A stretch of 64,000 bases of DNA, taken from positions 728,069 through 792,068 of the forward strand of contig NZ_FOYN01000001.1 in NCBI RefSeq assembly GCF_900111935.1, read 5' to 3'. This DNA is from Halorubrum sodomense (lineage in GTDB: Archaea; Halobacteriota; Halobacteria; Halobacteriales; Haloferacaceae). The notes below the pieces were generated by a model, which made no database searches, was not told where the DNA came from, and saw nothing but the letters and a program-made list of their open reading frames with translations. Positions within the stretch are counted from its first letter, which is position 1. Every line of letters begins with the position of its first letter. Of the stretch, positions 16,591-25,790 are shown piece by piece. The translations under genes were made by a program, and so were the position numbers.

Positions 16591-17373
16591 ATGTTCACTG
16601 TGACGACGACTCAGGTGACCCTCGTCCAGATCGACAACTACGGGCCGTGGACGACGACGCCGGAGCCGCGCCGCGAGATGGACCTCCAGACGCTCCAGTC
16701 GCGGCTCTTCGCCGACGTCGCCCAGTTCCTGGGCCACCGCGACGCCTACGTCTTCTTCACCAGGTTCGACAACATGATCGCGGTGACGAACGGCGTCGAC
16801 GGCGCGGCCCACGCGACCCTCCAGGAGTCGATCGGCAACCGCTACCCCGTCAGCGTGAGCCTCGGCACCGCGGTCGCCGAACGCCCCGTCGACGCGCTCG
16901 AGGCGGCGAACAGACGGCTCCAGACCGCGGGTAGCGCGCAGGACGAGAGCCGGACCGAGGTGCTCGCCGGCGAGTACCTCTCGGAGACGGACCGGTCGGA
17001 CCTCCAGGTCGCGCACTTCGACGTGGTCAACGCGACCGGCAAGTACACCGACCGACTCAACGAGTTCGACACGTTCATCAACATCGAGCGGGCGTACGGC
17101 TCGCTGATGCGCCACCTCCGCGAGGCGCACGGCGCCCTCTCCTTTTTCGTCGGCGGCGACAACATCGTGGCGGTCTGTCCCGACCTCCCCGAGACGGCGT
17201 TCTCGTCGGCGGTCGCGCACGTCGAGGACGACGTCGACATCGAACTCCAGGTCGGCGTCGGTCGCGGTGCCTCCGCCCACGAGGCCGGCTTCGCGGCCAA
17301 ACACGCCCTCGAAGACTGCCGCCACGACGGGACGAGCGTCGAGCTGTTCGGCGCGCCCGCCGTCAGCGACTGA
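16591..17373 (+). CDS. gch3: GTP cyclohydrolase III (2-amino-5-formylamino-pyrimidinone forming)
   Basis: Archaeal GTP cyclohydrolase III converts GTP to the formylamino-pyrimidine used for riboflavin/F420 synthesis. The 260-residue protein has the family hallmarks TQVTLVQIDNYGPWTTTPEP, YVFFTRFDNMIAVTNGV and FFVGGDNIVAVCP, with two GGDEF-like half domains that bind GTP and metal. Homologues often begin MTxTQVTL, so translation may start at the in-frame GTG at 16600 rather than ATG 16591. It is divergent from the HAD gene. Confidence 0.93.
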   Translation: MFTVTTTQVTLVQIDNYGPWTTTPEPRREMDLQTLQSRLFADVAQFLGHRDAYVFFTRFDNMIAVTNGVDGAAHATLQESIGNRYPVSVSLGTAVAERPVDALEAANRRLQTAGSAQDESRTEVLAGEYLSETDRSDLQVAHFDVVNATGKYTDRLNEFDTFINIERAYGSLMRHLREAHGALSFFVGGDNIVAVCPDLPETAFSSAVAHVEDDVDIELQVGVGRGASAHEAGFAAKHALEDCRHDGTSVELFGAPAVSD

Positions 17374-17479
17374 CGATCCGGCCGCGCAGTCCGTCGATCT
17401 CGACGGTTACCCGTATCGAATCAGTTCTGATAATTTCGGTGCGAGATTTTTATACACCGGCCGGAAACCCCCGGTTAGC

Positions 17480-17719
17480 ATGTCAGAGGAGATAGTGTTC
17501 GTCTGTACGGCGGACGGCTGTGACGAAGGTCCCTGGGAGGGCTCGCACGACGCGATGGCGCACTGCTCCGAGCATCCGGACCACGGCTACACCGGGATGC
17601 CGCGGTCGGAGATCGGGCCCGCCCGCGAGGTCATCCCCGCGACCGCGACGCGGAAACGTGACAACCGCAACCTCCAGCACAAGGGGCACCCCAAGGGTGC
17701 GCACGCGCAGAACGACTGA
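17480..17719 (+). CDS. Small conserved haloarchaeal protein (79 aa, Cys/His-containing)
   Basis: A 79-residue protein with cysteines and histidines spaced like a small metal site (VFVCTADGC...MAHCSEHPDH) and a basic, hydrophilic C-terminus ending GHPKGAHAQND. A TATA element (TTTTTATACAC, about 17446-17456) stands 25-30 bp before the ATG, so the start at 17480 is preferred over a longer open frame. No function is recognised; nucleic-acid or metal binding is a guess. Confidence 0.75.
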   Translation: MSEEIVFVCTADGCDEGPWEGSHDAMAHCSEHPDHGYTGMPRSEIGPAREVIPATATRKRDNRNLQHKGHPKGAHAQND

Positions 17720-17883
17720 CGGGCCCCGACGGACGAATCGTCGCTCCGGCGTCCGTCCCCGGCGCTGGGCCCGGATCCCCGTCCTCGTCGCGCAGCGCGG
17801 CGAGGACCGCTCCTCGTGAGCCGGGGTCCTCCCGGTCGCTCGATCCGGCGTCGTTTATACGCGCCCCGGGCCTACGGTCCCGC

Positions 17884-18795
<912 letters not shown>

Positions 18796-18828
18796 TCTCC
18801 CCGGTCAGCGAGCGGCCGGGAACGACCG

Positions 18829-21117
18829 TCAGTCGTCGTCCCCGACGATCCCCTCGGCGACCGCCATGTCGTCGACGGTGGGGTCGTCCTCCGACGCGCG
18901 GAGGACGAACCGCTTGCGGATCAGGTCCGCGACGTAGATCGCGGTCCCGGCGATGATCAGCGTGTCGCCGGGGAGCCGCGCCCAGAACAGCGTCTGGACG
19001 ATGTCCCGCTCGTAGAACGCGAGGCTGCGGGCCGCGGCGTAGCTCTCGGTGAACGCGACGTCGAGCTGGAGGAAGCCGACCGGGAGGACGGAGACGAACA
19101 CCATCAGCGCCAGTCCGACGTTCCAACACCAGAACGACGCGCGGAGCCACGAGCCGTCCCAGCGCTCGGGGTCGATCGACAGCTGGAGCATGTACGTCAC
19201 CATGCCGAGCGCGAGGAAGCCGAACGCGCCGAACATCGCCGCGTGCGCGTGGCCGACGGTGAGGTACGTGCCGTGCTCGTAGTAGTTGATCAGCGGGAGA
19301 TTGATGAAGAAGCCGAGGACGCCGGCACCGACGAAGTTCCACACGCCGCTGGCGACGATGAACATGAACGGAAGCTTGTATGGGAATCCGGTCTCGGCCA
19401 TCGCGCGGTACTGGCCGATGGCCTCGTAGAGGATGAAGATCAGCGGGAGCAGCTCCAGCGTCGAGAAGACGCTGCCGATCGGCACCCAGTAGTCCGGCAT
19501 TCCGATCCACCAGTAGTGGTGCGAGACGCCGACGACGCCGGTTCCCATCACGAGCAGCGCCTGGAGCATCACCGCCTTCTCGGCGCTGCGCCGCGAGAGC
19601 AGGTTCATCGACACCAGGGTGAGCCCGATGATGGCGACGATGAAGAACTCGAAGGCGCCCTCGACCCACATGTGGACGACCCACCAGCGCCAGAACTCCG
19701 TGACGGCGATGTTCGTCGACGGCGTGAACATGAAGCCGGCGACGAACAGCAGGGTGATCGAGCCGCCGGCGTAGAGGATCATGTGCGCGAGCCCGTACAC
19801 CGGCTCGCGGTCGAGCAGGGGCTTGAGCCCGCGGATCGCGAGGACCGCCCAGAGGATGAACCCGCCGAGCAGGCCGGCCTGCCACACCTTCCCGACCTCG
19901 AGGTATTCGAGCCCCTCGTTGCCGAGCAGCCACCAGAGCTCGCCGGGGAGGTAGCCGTTCGCACCGAGCCAGATGCCGCTCATCCCGCCGACCACGACGA
20001 CGACGAGCGCGCCGAGCAGGACGCTCACGTACGTCCCCTGTCGCTTCGGCTCGTGGCCGGTGAGCAGCGGCGGGAGGAACAGGCCGGCGCCGAGCCACGT
20101 CGACGCGATCCATAAGATTCCGAGGTCGATGTGCCACGTCTTCGCGATGGCGAAGGGGAGCAGTTGGAGGACGTGTATCCCGAACACCCGCTCGATCCCG
20201 AAGAACCCGGCCCGCTCGATGTAGAAGTGGGCGAGCAGCCCGCCCAAGAGCACCTGCGCCAGGAACAGCCCCGCCGCGATGGGGATGAAGCGGAGCGCGG
20301 CGCGCTGGCTCGGGAAGACGCTCACGTCGCCCGGCTTCGGAACCGAGATGCCCTCCGAGGACGGCTCGGGGAGCTTCACCGACTTGTAGAGGAGGATCGC
20401 CGCGCCCGCGGCGCCGACGAGCAGCACCATGGCGATCACGCTCCACGTCATCGCCGAGCCGGTGGCGTCGTTACCGGCGCCGGGCGCGTACGGCCACTCG
20501 TTGGTGTACGAGTGGTCGGCGTTCGGGCGGTCGGTGTGCGAGAACCACGCGGTCCACAGCGCGAAGTCCGCGAAGTTCCGGGCCTCCTCCGCCGAGCCGA
20601 TCATCCCCGCGGGGACGCCGCGGTCGTGGTCGCCCTCGTGGTACCGTTCGACGTACGTCTCGCGCACCTGCCGGTGGGCGTACACCTCCGCGGCGGAGTA
20701 CTCCACGACGTCGCCCCCGTCGTGCGCCGCGTCGAGTTCGTCGCGGACGAGCGCGTCGACGCGCGACTGCTCCCCGGAAGCGAGGTCGTCGTACGCCGCG
20801 CCGTACTCGGCGTCGGCGTAGTACTCGCGCATGTGTTCGACCTTCAGTTCGAGCGCGTCGGCGGTGTAGTCCTCGCCGTAGTACGCGCCGTTCCCGAGGA
20901 TCGACCCGTGGTTCATCAGCCCGTACTGCTGGAACGCCTCCTTCCCGTCTTGGACCTCGGCCCCCGTGACGATTGTCTCGCCGTCGGGACCGACGACCTC
21001 GTCCGGTATCGGCGGCGCCTCTTGGTACGCCAACCACGCCCCGGCGCCCATCACGGCCAGGTTCAACAGGAACGCCGCGACGATGACCTTCGCTATCGTC
21101 TTGCGCGTGAGTCGCAT
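18829..21117 (-). CDS. norB: Quinol-dependent nitric oxide reductase (qNor)
   Basis: qNor reduces 2 NO to N2O with quinol electrons at the membrane, the third step of denitrification. The 762-residue protein has an N-terminal helix, a large extracytoplasmic domain (about 35-210) fused in front of the NorB core, then about 12 helices. Metal sites are visible: WHIDLGILW, the non-heme-iron histidine and glutamates in VVHMWVEGAFEFF, the histidine pair of VSHHYWW, and the heme histidines of TVGHAHAAMFGAFG. The start is MRLTRKT (21117), seven codons after a longer in-frame ATG. A NarO-like box (21156-21167) lies just upstream of its TATA region. nirK, nar and nosZ genes are not in the window. Confidence 0.96.
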   Translation of the reverse strand: MRLTRKTIAKVIVAAFLLNLAVMGAGAWLAYQEAPPIPDEVVGPDGETIVTGAEVQDGKEAFQQYGLMNHGSILGNGAYYGEDYTADALELKVEHMREYYADAEYGAAYDDLASGEQSRVDALVRDELDAAHDGGDVVEYSAAEVYAHRQVRETYVERYHEGDHDRGVPAGMIGSAEEARNFADFALWTAWFSHTDRPNADHSYTNEWPYAPGAGNDATGSAMTWSVIAMVLLVGAAGAAILLYKSVKLPEPSSEGISVPKPGDVSVFPSQRAALRFIPIAAGLFLAQVLLGGLLAHFYIERAGFFGIERVFGIHVLQLLPFAIAKTWHIDLGILWIASTWLGAGLFLPPLLTGHEPKRQGTYVSVLLGALVVVVVGGMSGIWLGANGYLPGELWWLLGNEGLEYLEVGKVWQAGLLGGFILWAVLAIRGLKPLLDREPVYGLAHMILYAGGSITLLFVAGFMFTPSTNIAVTEFWRWWVVHMWVEGAFEFFIVAIIGLTLVSMNLLSRRSAEKAVMLQALLVMGTGVVGVSHHYWWIGMPDYWVPIGSVFSTLELLPLIFILYEAIGQYRAMAETGFPYKLPFMFIVASGVWNFVGAGVLGFFINLPLINYYEHGTYLTVGHAHAAMFGAFGFLALGMVTYMLQLSIDPERWDGSWLRASFWCWNVGLALMVFVSVLPVGFLQLDVAFTESYAAARSLAFYERDIVQTLFWARLPGDTLIIAGTAIYVADLIRKRFVLRASEDDPTVDDMAVAEGIVGDDD

Positions 21118-21155
21118 GGGCGGGCGTACCACCGACACGGCCTATGAGTTTGGCG

Positions 21156-21167
21156 GCAACATGTTCG
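21156..21167 (-). promoter_or_regulatory. NarO-like box upstream of norB
   Basis: GCAACATGTTCG matches 10 of 12 positions of the semi-palindrome CGAACATGTTCG, which I recall as the NarO-type binding motif of haloarchaeal denitrification promoters. It lies immediately upstream of a TATA-like stretch (about 21141-21150) and about 40 bp before the norB ATG. Confidence 0.65.
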
Positions 21168-21324
21168 GTCGGATTCCCGGCGTCCGAAACCGTCGTCGCC
21201 GGGCCGTTTCGAGCGATCTCACTGCTCCTGTGGCGGGCGCCCCGACGCGCGCCGCGCGGGAGCGACCGCGACCGGTTGATGACCGCGACCGGTCGACCCC
21301 GCTCGGTCTCGGTCCGTCCTCCCG

Positions 21325-21336
21325 TGAACATGTTCG
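21325..21336 (+). promoter_or_regulatory. NarO-like box upstream of the MoaD-like gene
   Basis: TGAACATGTTCG matches 11 of 12 positions of CGAACATGTTCG and contains the perfect palindrome GAACATGTTC. It ends about 8 bp before a weak TATA-like CTTACC (about 21344-21349), itself about 26 bp before the ATG at 21375. That is the activator position expected upstream of a TATA box. Confidence 0.7.
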
Positions 21337-21374
21337 TGACCCGGCTTACCCGGAGCGGCAGCGTACGTACGCGT

Positions 21375-21827
21375 ATGGCTCAGACCACCGAGATGGCGGA
21401 GTCGCCCCCGACCGACGCGGACGCGAGCCGAGCGGACGGGGCGGAAGCGACCGCGACCGAGGCGGAGACGACCGTCACCGTGCGGTGTACCGGTCACGTG
21501 CGCACGGAGCTTGGCGTGTACGAGTTCGAGTACACCTTCGAGGGCGACACGCTCCGGGCGTTCCTCAACGAGCTGTTCGAGGACTACCCGCAGCTCCAGG
21601 ACATGCTGATCGCGGAGTCGGAGTCCGACGCGACCCACAGCGGCTGGGCGCCGACGCCGGAGGAACTGCCCGGAACGTGGTCGAAGAACCCGGTCGGCGA
21701 GCAGACCATCGCCTACGCCCGGATCCTCGTGAACGGCCACTTCAACGAGAACGAGAACGGCTTCGACACGGAACTGGAGGAGGGCGACCGCGTCGCCCTC
21801 GTCTACCCCTTCATGTTCTGCTGTTAA
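21375..21827 (+). CDS. MoaD/ThiS-like (beta-grasp) protein with Cys-Cys C-terminus
   Basis: A 150-residue protein. The first 33 residues are a low-complexity Ala/Thr/Glu leader; residues 34-150 have the MoaD/ThiS beta-grasp order, ending ELEEGDRVALVYPFMFCC. In classical family members the same place reads EGDxVAxxPPxxGG, so the Gly-Gly that is adenylated is replaced by Cys-Cys. It is divergent from norB and shares an intergenic region with two NarO-like boxes, so it is probably expressed under denitrifying conditions. A role in NO reductase maturation or metal delivery is inference. The start at 21375 follows the conserved domain and promoter position; longer in-frame ATGs exist upstream. Confidence 0.75.
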   Translation: MAQTTEMAESPPTDADASRADGAEATATEAETTVTVRCTGHVRTELGVYEFEYTFEGDTLRAFLNELFEDYPQLQDMLIAESESDATHSGWAPTPEELPGTWSKNPVGEQTIAYARILVNGHFNENENGFDTELEEGDRVALVYPFMFCC

Positions 21828-21879
21828 CCGGGACGGATCGATGTCACCGAGGTCGCGGTGATATTCTCAGATCCCCCGG

Positions 21880-22350
21880 CGCTCGTTTATAATTGACCAC
21901 GGATCGGCAGCGAATCCCTCCAACGCTCCAATCGCTCGGCACTACGTCGTCGCTAACGGATCGCGGAGAACACCGCCAAAGCCCCAGTCGCGAGGCGGGC
22001 GCACGCTCGCTGTCGTTCGAGACGCCTTCGGCGTCTCGTGATGACGAAACGGCGCTGGCGTTTCGAACCACGCGCCTCACTCGGTCGCTATCGCTCCCTC
22101 GCTGCGGTGTCGCCGGCGGCTCCGCCGCCGGCTTTCCGTGGCGCGTAGCGCCACGCTACTTACGTCGCCTGCGTCCGCCTCCCAACTGCCCCTTTGCGTC
22201 CCACCCCGCCCCCCACAGCAACCGCACCTCACGCCTCCCCAGCCTCGTCGCGGCCGCTTAAAAGCGGCCGCGACTCCCTCGCGCGTGCTGTCTCGCGGCC
22301 GCCGATGGCGGCCGCTCGCAGGCACGCGCCACCGAACCGGGTTTATCAGT
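21880..22350 (-). ncRNA. Dispersed structured non-coding element, copy A
   Basis: On the minus strand this gene-free region has three blocks shared with 47955-48345. The 5' block (about 22280-22335) has a GGCCGCC/GGCGGCC hairpin. The 92-bp G-rich core (about 22158-22252) begins GACGAGGCTGGGGAGG and ends GGCGACGTAAG. The 3' block at 21968-21994 is a 26/27 match. Between the blocks are variable palindromes, for example the 10-bp arms at 22250-22271 and the GAGACGCC hairpin at 22020-22039. A weak ATAAA lies ahead of the 5' block and another TATA-like stretch after the 3' block. Differences between copies are mostly nonsynonymous in the shared open frame, so it is likely an RNA or DNA element rather than a gene. 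Whether it is transcribed is unknown. Confidence 0.55.
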
Positions 22351-22388
22351 GGCCACGACTGTCGCTCGCGAGTTGCTTGCCGCAGGAG

Positions 22389-22410
22389 TGCGGGGGAAGG
22401 GATTCGAACC
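22389..22410 (-). repeat. Duplicated tRNA-Leu 3' end (attachment-site-like)
   Basis: A 22-bp exact copy of the last 22 bases of the tRNA-Leu gene at 22502-22523 (acceptor 3' strand plus T-arm). It lies 113 bp beyond the gene in the same orientation. A second inverted copy of 14 bases follows at 22447-22460. The flanks before both copies are also similar (CTGTCGCTC stretches). This is what integration into a tRNA 3' end leaves, but no integrase remains. Confidence 0.75.
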
Positions 22411-22501
22411 AGGGAACGGAGCGAGCGAAGCGAGCGGAGTGAGTGAGGTTCGAATCCCTTCTGTGCCCAGTGCTGTCGCTCACGTACTGTTCGCGACAGC
22501 A

Positions 22502-22586
22502 TGCGGGGGAAGGGATTCGAACCCTCGAACCTCTACAGGAGCGGATCTTAAGTCCGCCGCTTTTGGCCAGGCTCAGCCACCCCCGC
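22502..22586 (-). tRNA. tRNA-Leu (anticodon UAA)
   Basis: On the minus strand an 85-nt tRNA: acceptor arms GCGGGGG (5', ending at 22586) and CCCCCGC pair fully, with discriminator A at 22502. The anticodon stem-loop GCGGA-CTTAAGA-TCCGC gives anticodon TAA. A long variable arm follows, as in class II tRNA-Leu, and the T-loop GGTTCGAAT is standard. CCA is not encoded and there is no intron. Confidence 0.95.
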
Positions 22587-22642
22587 GCGGATTCGGCTAC
22601 CGGCGGCGCGGTGAAACCCCTTTCGGAACTGGGGGCCGGACG

Positions 22643-22999
22643 CTACCAGTCGACCGAGAGCGTCCCGTCGCCGTGCGGGTCCGGCGCGATCTCCTCGTCC
22701 GTCCGGCGGTCGACGACGTGGATCACGCCCGCGTCCTTCTTGGCCGGACACGCCTCGGCCGCGGCGACGTTCTCTTCGAGGTCCTCCTCGCCGATGTAGT
22801 ACGCCTCCGGCTTCGCCATCCCGCTCACCACGTCCATCACCCAGTTGTCCGCGACCTCGGCGCACTTCCCCGCCCCGAAGCACTTGTTCGCCTCGAAGAC
22901 GATCTTGTACGGCTTCTCCTCGACCGGCGGCCCCTCGCCCCCGATGTCGCTGGCGCGGAGCACCTCGTCGCCGCCGTCCGTTTCGGCCTCGTCGCTCAT
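22643..22999 (-). CDS. Ferredoxin (single cluster, 3Fe-4S/4Fe-4S type)
   Basis: A 118-residue acidic ferredoxin. The core (about 30-95) has CFGAGKC and, after the domain insert, EACPAKKD, which together give one iron-sulfur cluster with a CX5C...CP pattern. The first 28 residues and the last 20 are charged extensions. No partner enzyme is adjacent, so the electron donor and acceptor are unknown. The ATG at 22999 is chosen because an upstream in-frame extension has no conserved content. Confidence 0.85.
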   Translation of the reverse strand: MSDEAETDGGDEVLRASDIGGEGPPVEEKPYKIVFEANKCFGAGKCAEVADNWVMDVVSGMAKPEAYYIGEEDLEENVAAAEACPAKKDAGVIHVVDRRTDEEIAPDPHGDGTLSVDW

Positions 23000-23082
23000 G
23001 ACGCCCCCTCGGCGGCCGCGGGACTTTCGTCTGTCGGTCGTTCCCGCTCGCTCGGGACGATCGACCGGGCCGGACGAGTCGG

Positions 23083-23322
23083 TCACTCCTCGATGTGCTC
23101 CGCGAGCAGTCGCTCCGCGTGGTCGGGGGAATCGGCCGGCTCCCAGCGCACCTTCGCGGCGTCGCCGTACGCGAGCGCCTCCTTCAGTTCGTCGCGGAGG
23201 ACGCCCGTGCCGAACCCGACCGTGTCGCCGTCTGCGTCGCCGAGTTCGTACAGCGCGTAGCGGTCGGGGGCGCTCCCGACGGTCGAACGGTCGAGGTCGC
23301 GCCACGGCTTCGCGAGGCTCAT
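23083..23322 (-). CDS. Small conserved haloarchaeal protein (79 aa)
   Basis: A 79-residue acidic protein starting MSLAKPWRDLDRSTVGSAPD. The pattern PDRYALYELGDADGDTVGFG followed by LKEALAYG recalls the N-terminal strands of the GIY-YIG fold, but the catalytic GIY, Tyr, Arg and Glu set cannot be assigned. No function is claimed. The start at MSLAKPW (23322) is preferred to an in-frame ATG at 23397. Confidence 0.7.
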   Translation of the reverse strand: MSLAKPWRDLDRSTVGSAPDRYALYELGDADGDTVGFGTGVLRDELKEALAYGDAAKVRWEPADSPDHAERLLAEHIEE

Positions 23323-23359
23323 CGCGTCGACTCCCCGCCCGGCCGCGCGCTCGGCGGCG

Positions 23360-23818
23360 TCACCGGTGGGCGTCCAGCCCGTCCTCGGGGCCCTCAACGA
23401 TCTCGTAGCTCCCCTCGGTCCAGCCGTCCTCGACGAAGACGAACACCCGGCCGCCGGCGATCTCGGGGTCGGCCACGACCTCGTTGCGCTGCCCCTCGCG
23501 GCCGACGATCACGCCGGGGAACACCTCGTCGCGCTCGCCGTCCTCGACGATGACGCGGCCGACGCCGGACTCCGCTAGGATCTCGTCGTCGGTCTTGTAG
23601 TCGTTCACGTACGTCATCACGCCCTCAGTTTCCGTGGGGTCGGTGACGAGCACGTGGGTCTCCTTGCCGGGACCGGCGGTCACCGACCCCTCGGCGGACT
23701 CTGGGACGCCCCGGTAGAGGGTCGTCCGCCCGTCGAGGTACTCGACGACGACGCCCTCCTCGCGGAGGTCGACGCCGATCGACGTCGGCGGCACGTCGCT
23801 GCGCGATGGCGCGGACAT
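23360..23818 (-). CDS. Conserved haloarchaeal protein (DUF5796-like)
   Basis: A 152-residue mostly beta-strand protein: IGVDLREEGVVVEYLDGRTT, then HVLVTDPTETEGVMTYVNDY, then GVGRVIVEDGERDEVFPGVI. From memory this resembles a haloarchaeal DUF (probably DUF5796) of unknown function. No signal or membrane segment. It is followed after 37 bp by the 79-residue gene on the same strand and is probably cotranscribed with it. Confidence 0.7.
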   Translation of the reverse strand: MSAPSRSDVPPTSIGVDLREEGVVVEYLDGRTTLYRGVPESAEGSVTAGPGKETHVLVTDPTETEGVMTYVNDYKTDDEILAESGVGRVIVEDGERDEVFPGVIVGREGQRNEVVADPEIAGGRVFVFVEDGWTEGSYEIVEGPEDGLDAHR

Positions 23819-23976
23819 ACGCGACGCTCGGAGTGCCGGCCTCAAAAGGGACGCGCTCGGCCCTCGCGCCGACGCGCACCGGACGGCCACCCGACCCCGA
23901 CGCCGCGCGGCGGGGCGCCTTCAGCCGCGAGAATCGGCGTGCCACATTTAAGTTCCTGCCGCGGGGAGTGCGTGTC

Positions 23977-25332
23977 ATGCAACGGACGCGACGGACGCTT
24001 CTGGGCGTCGGCGCCGCCCTCGTCGGGACCGCCGGGTGTCTCGGCGTCGAGGGCGTCGAGTACCCCGCCGCCCCCGAGGAGGCCGGGTCGCCGGGAGACG
24101 GCGCCGCCCCCGGTGACGGCTCGTCCGGGGACGACGCCCCTCCCGACGACTCGGCGGACGCGGACGGCGACCCGCCGCCGACGAATCCCGAGCTGGCGGA
24201 CGCGACCCGCGCGGTGGTCGACGACGCGGTGTGGTTCGCGACCGAGTACCCCGACGCGGTCGCGACCTACCGCGACGCGATAACCGACGCGGTCTCGACG
24301 GTCCGGTCGGTCCGCGCGACCGTCGACGAGGAGGCGACGATCACGGCCGAACAGGTCGATACGGTCGCGGAAGCCGCCGAAACCGCCGCCGCCCGCGCGG
24401 CCGACGCCCTCGAACCGCACTTCTCGCCCGGCCCGCGGATCCGCGCTCAGACGGAGTACCACGTCGACGTTCTGCGGGTCTTCGCGCCGCGAAACGATGT
24501 CGACCGCGCGCTCGAGGAACTCGACCGCATGCGGACCGACCTCGCGAGCGTCGGCACCGCCACCTACGTCGACGAGGAGTTCTCTCGGAACCCGATCCAC
24601 AACCGGCTGTTCCGCCGCCTGCTGGCGCCGCTGCCGCCGGACGACCCCGAACGCGGGCGCGTCACGACCGGCACGCTCGTCGAGCTCGCCGTCGCGAGCC
24701 GGAACTTCTCGACGTTCGCACACCGGCCGTACGACCGCGACGAGGTCGACCGCGACCGGATCCCGCAGATCTACGGCGAGGCGTTTGCCCCCGATCGTCG
24801 GCGCGAACTGCGCGCACGGCTCGGCCCGATCCCGCAGCCCGCGGACCGGATCGAAGAGCTGTTCGTCGCGTTCGCGAGGCGCCCGCCGCTGGGGAACCGC
24901 CGTCGGGACGCGTTCGAGGGCTGGGCCCGCGAACTCGACGGCGTCCCGGTCCACGTCCAGCGGTATCCGGACCCGGAGACCGCCGAGGCGCGGCTTTCGA
25001 CGGCCCTCGAGGCCGGTTCGACGGAAGGACGGGCGCCGATCGACCCCGAGGCGACCCTCGCCGGTTCGGACTTCGGCGGGAACGCCTCGGACGGCGGGAA
25101 CGCCTCCGACGCGAACGCCGATACCGACGACGGCCCGACCGCCTGGCACCGCTTCTACCACCGCGAGGCGGAGGGCGAGCGGTACGGCTTCGACGAGCAC
25201 GCCGGCGTCCAGTACGGCTACGTCGTCCGGGCGGGCGAGTTCCTGCTCGCGGCCGGCTTCTCCGGCGACGCGTGGGAGGAGCGGACCGGCTGGCACGGCA
25301 GACTGCGGTACGGATGGGTGACCGGCGCATGA
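23977..25332 (+). CDS. Tat-secreted lipoprotein of unknown function
   Basis: A 451-residue secreted protein. The N-terminus RTRRTLLGVGAALVGTAGC is a twin-arginine signal with a lipobox (GTAGC), so Cys21 is expected to be lipidated and anchored outside the membrane. Residues 30-65 are a Pro/Gly/Asp linker. The rest is mixed helical with no catalytic motif I recognise; it includes a second acidic low-complexity insert (about 365-385). A TATA-like ATTTAAGT lies about 28 bp upstream. It is the first gene of a three-gene operon with ATGA overlaps. Confidence 0.8.
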   Translation: MQRTRRTLLGVGAALVGTAGCLGVEGVEYPAAPEEAGSPGDGAAPGDGSSGDDAPPDDSADADGDPPPTNPELADATRAVVDDAVWFATEYPDAVATYRDAITDAVSTVRSVRATVDEEATITAEQVDTVAEAAETAAARAADALEPHFSPGPRIRAQTEYHVDVLRVFAPRNDVDRALEELDRMRTDLASVGTATYVDEEFSRNPIHNRLFRRLLAPLPPDDPERGRVTTGTLVELAVASRNFSTFAHRPYDRDEVDRDRIPQIYGEAFAPDRRRELRARLGPIPQPADRIEELFVAFARRPPLGNRRRDAFEGWARELDGVPVHVQRYPDPETAEARLSTALEAGSTEGRAPIDPEATLAGSDFGGNASDGGNASDANADTDDGPTAWHRFYHREAEGERYGFDEHAGVQYGYVVRAGEFLLAAGFSGDAWEERTGWHGRLRYGWVTGA

Positions 25333-25790
25333 ACGCGAACGAGATCGGGCTCGTGGCGGCCGCGTTCGCGCTCGTCGGCGCCGGCGTCGGCATCGTCGGC
25401 GCGGCCGCGACGGGCTGGGCGGAGGCGGCGTTGGCGACCGCGGCGACCGGCGAGACCGCCCGGTTCGGCCCGGTGTTCGTCGCCCAGTCGTACCTCGCCG
25501 TGACCGCGACCGTCCTCGTCGCCGCGGTCCCGCTGGCCGGCGTCCTCGGCGTCCTCGTCGGGTCGCGGGCCCGCGGCGTCGTCGCCGCGGCGGCGACCTG
25601 CGGACTGGGGACCGGCCTCGGCGCGCTGACGTACGGGCTGATCGCGGTCACGGTGATCGTCGTCACGCAGGGCGACGCCGCCGCGCAGGCGCACGGCCTC
25701 GCCGACGCGTTCCTGCCGACGCTCGCCACGGCGTTCGTCTCCGGGGCCGTCGGCGCCTCGACCGGTGTCCTCGGGGCGGTGATGCGATGA
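25329..25790 (+). CDS. Four-helix integral membrane protein
   Basis: A 153-residue protein, nearly all hydrophobic, with four predicted membrane helices (about 5-28, 48-72, 80-108 and 128-150). No known motif is visible. Its ATG overlaps the TGA of the preceding lipoprotein gene and its own TGA overlaps the next ATG, so the three products are coupled and may form a membrane-surface complex. Confidence 0.8.
   Translation: MNANEIGLVAAAFALVGAGVGIVGAAATGWAEAALATAATGETARFGPVFVAQSYLAVTATVLVAAVPLAGVLGVLVGSRARGVVAAAATCGLGTGLGALTYGLIAVTVIVVTQGDAAAQAHGLADAFLPTLATAFVSGAVGASTGVLGAVMR

Noticed and set aside
22077..22502. 141-codon minus-strand frame in element A as a protein
   Set aside because: It crosses hairpins and the tRNA-end duplication. 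The part shared with copy B changes amino acids at most differences, and the frame is not kept outside the core.
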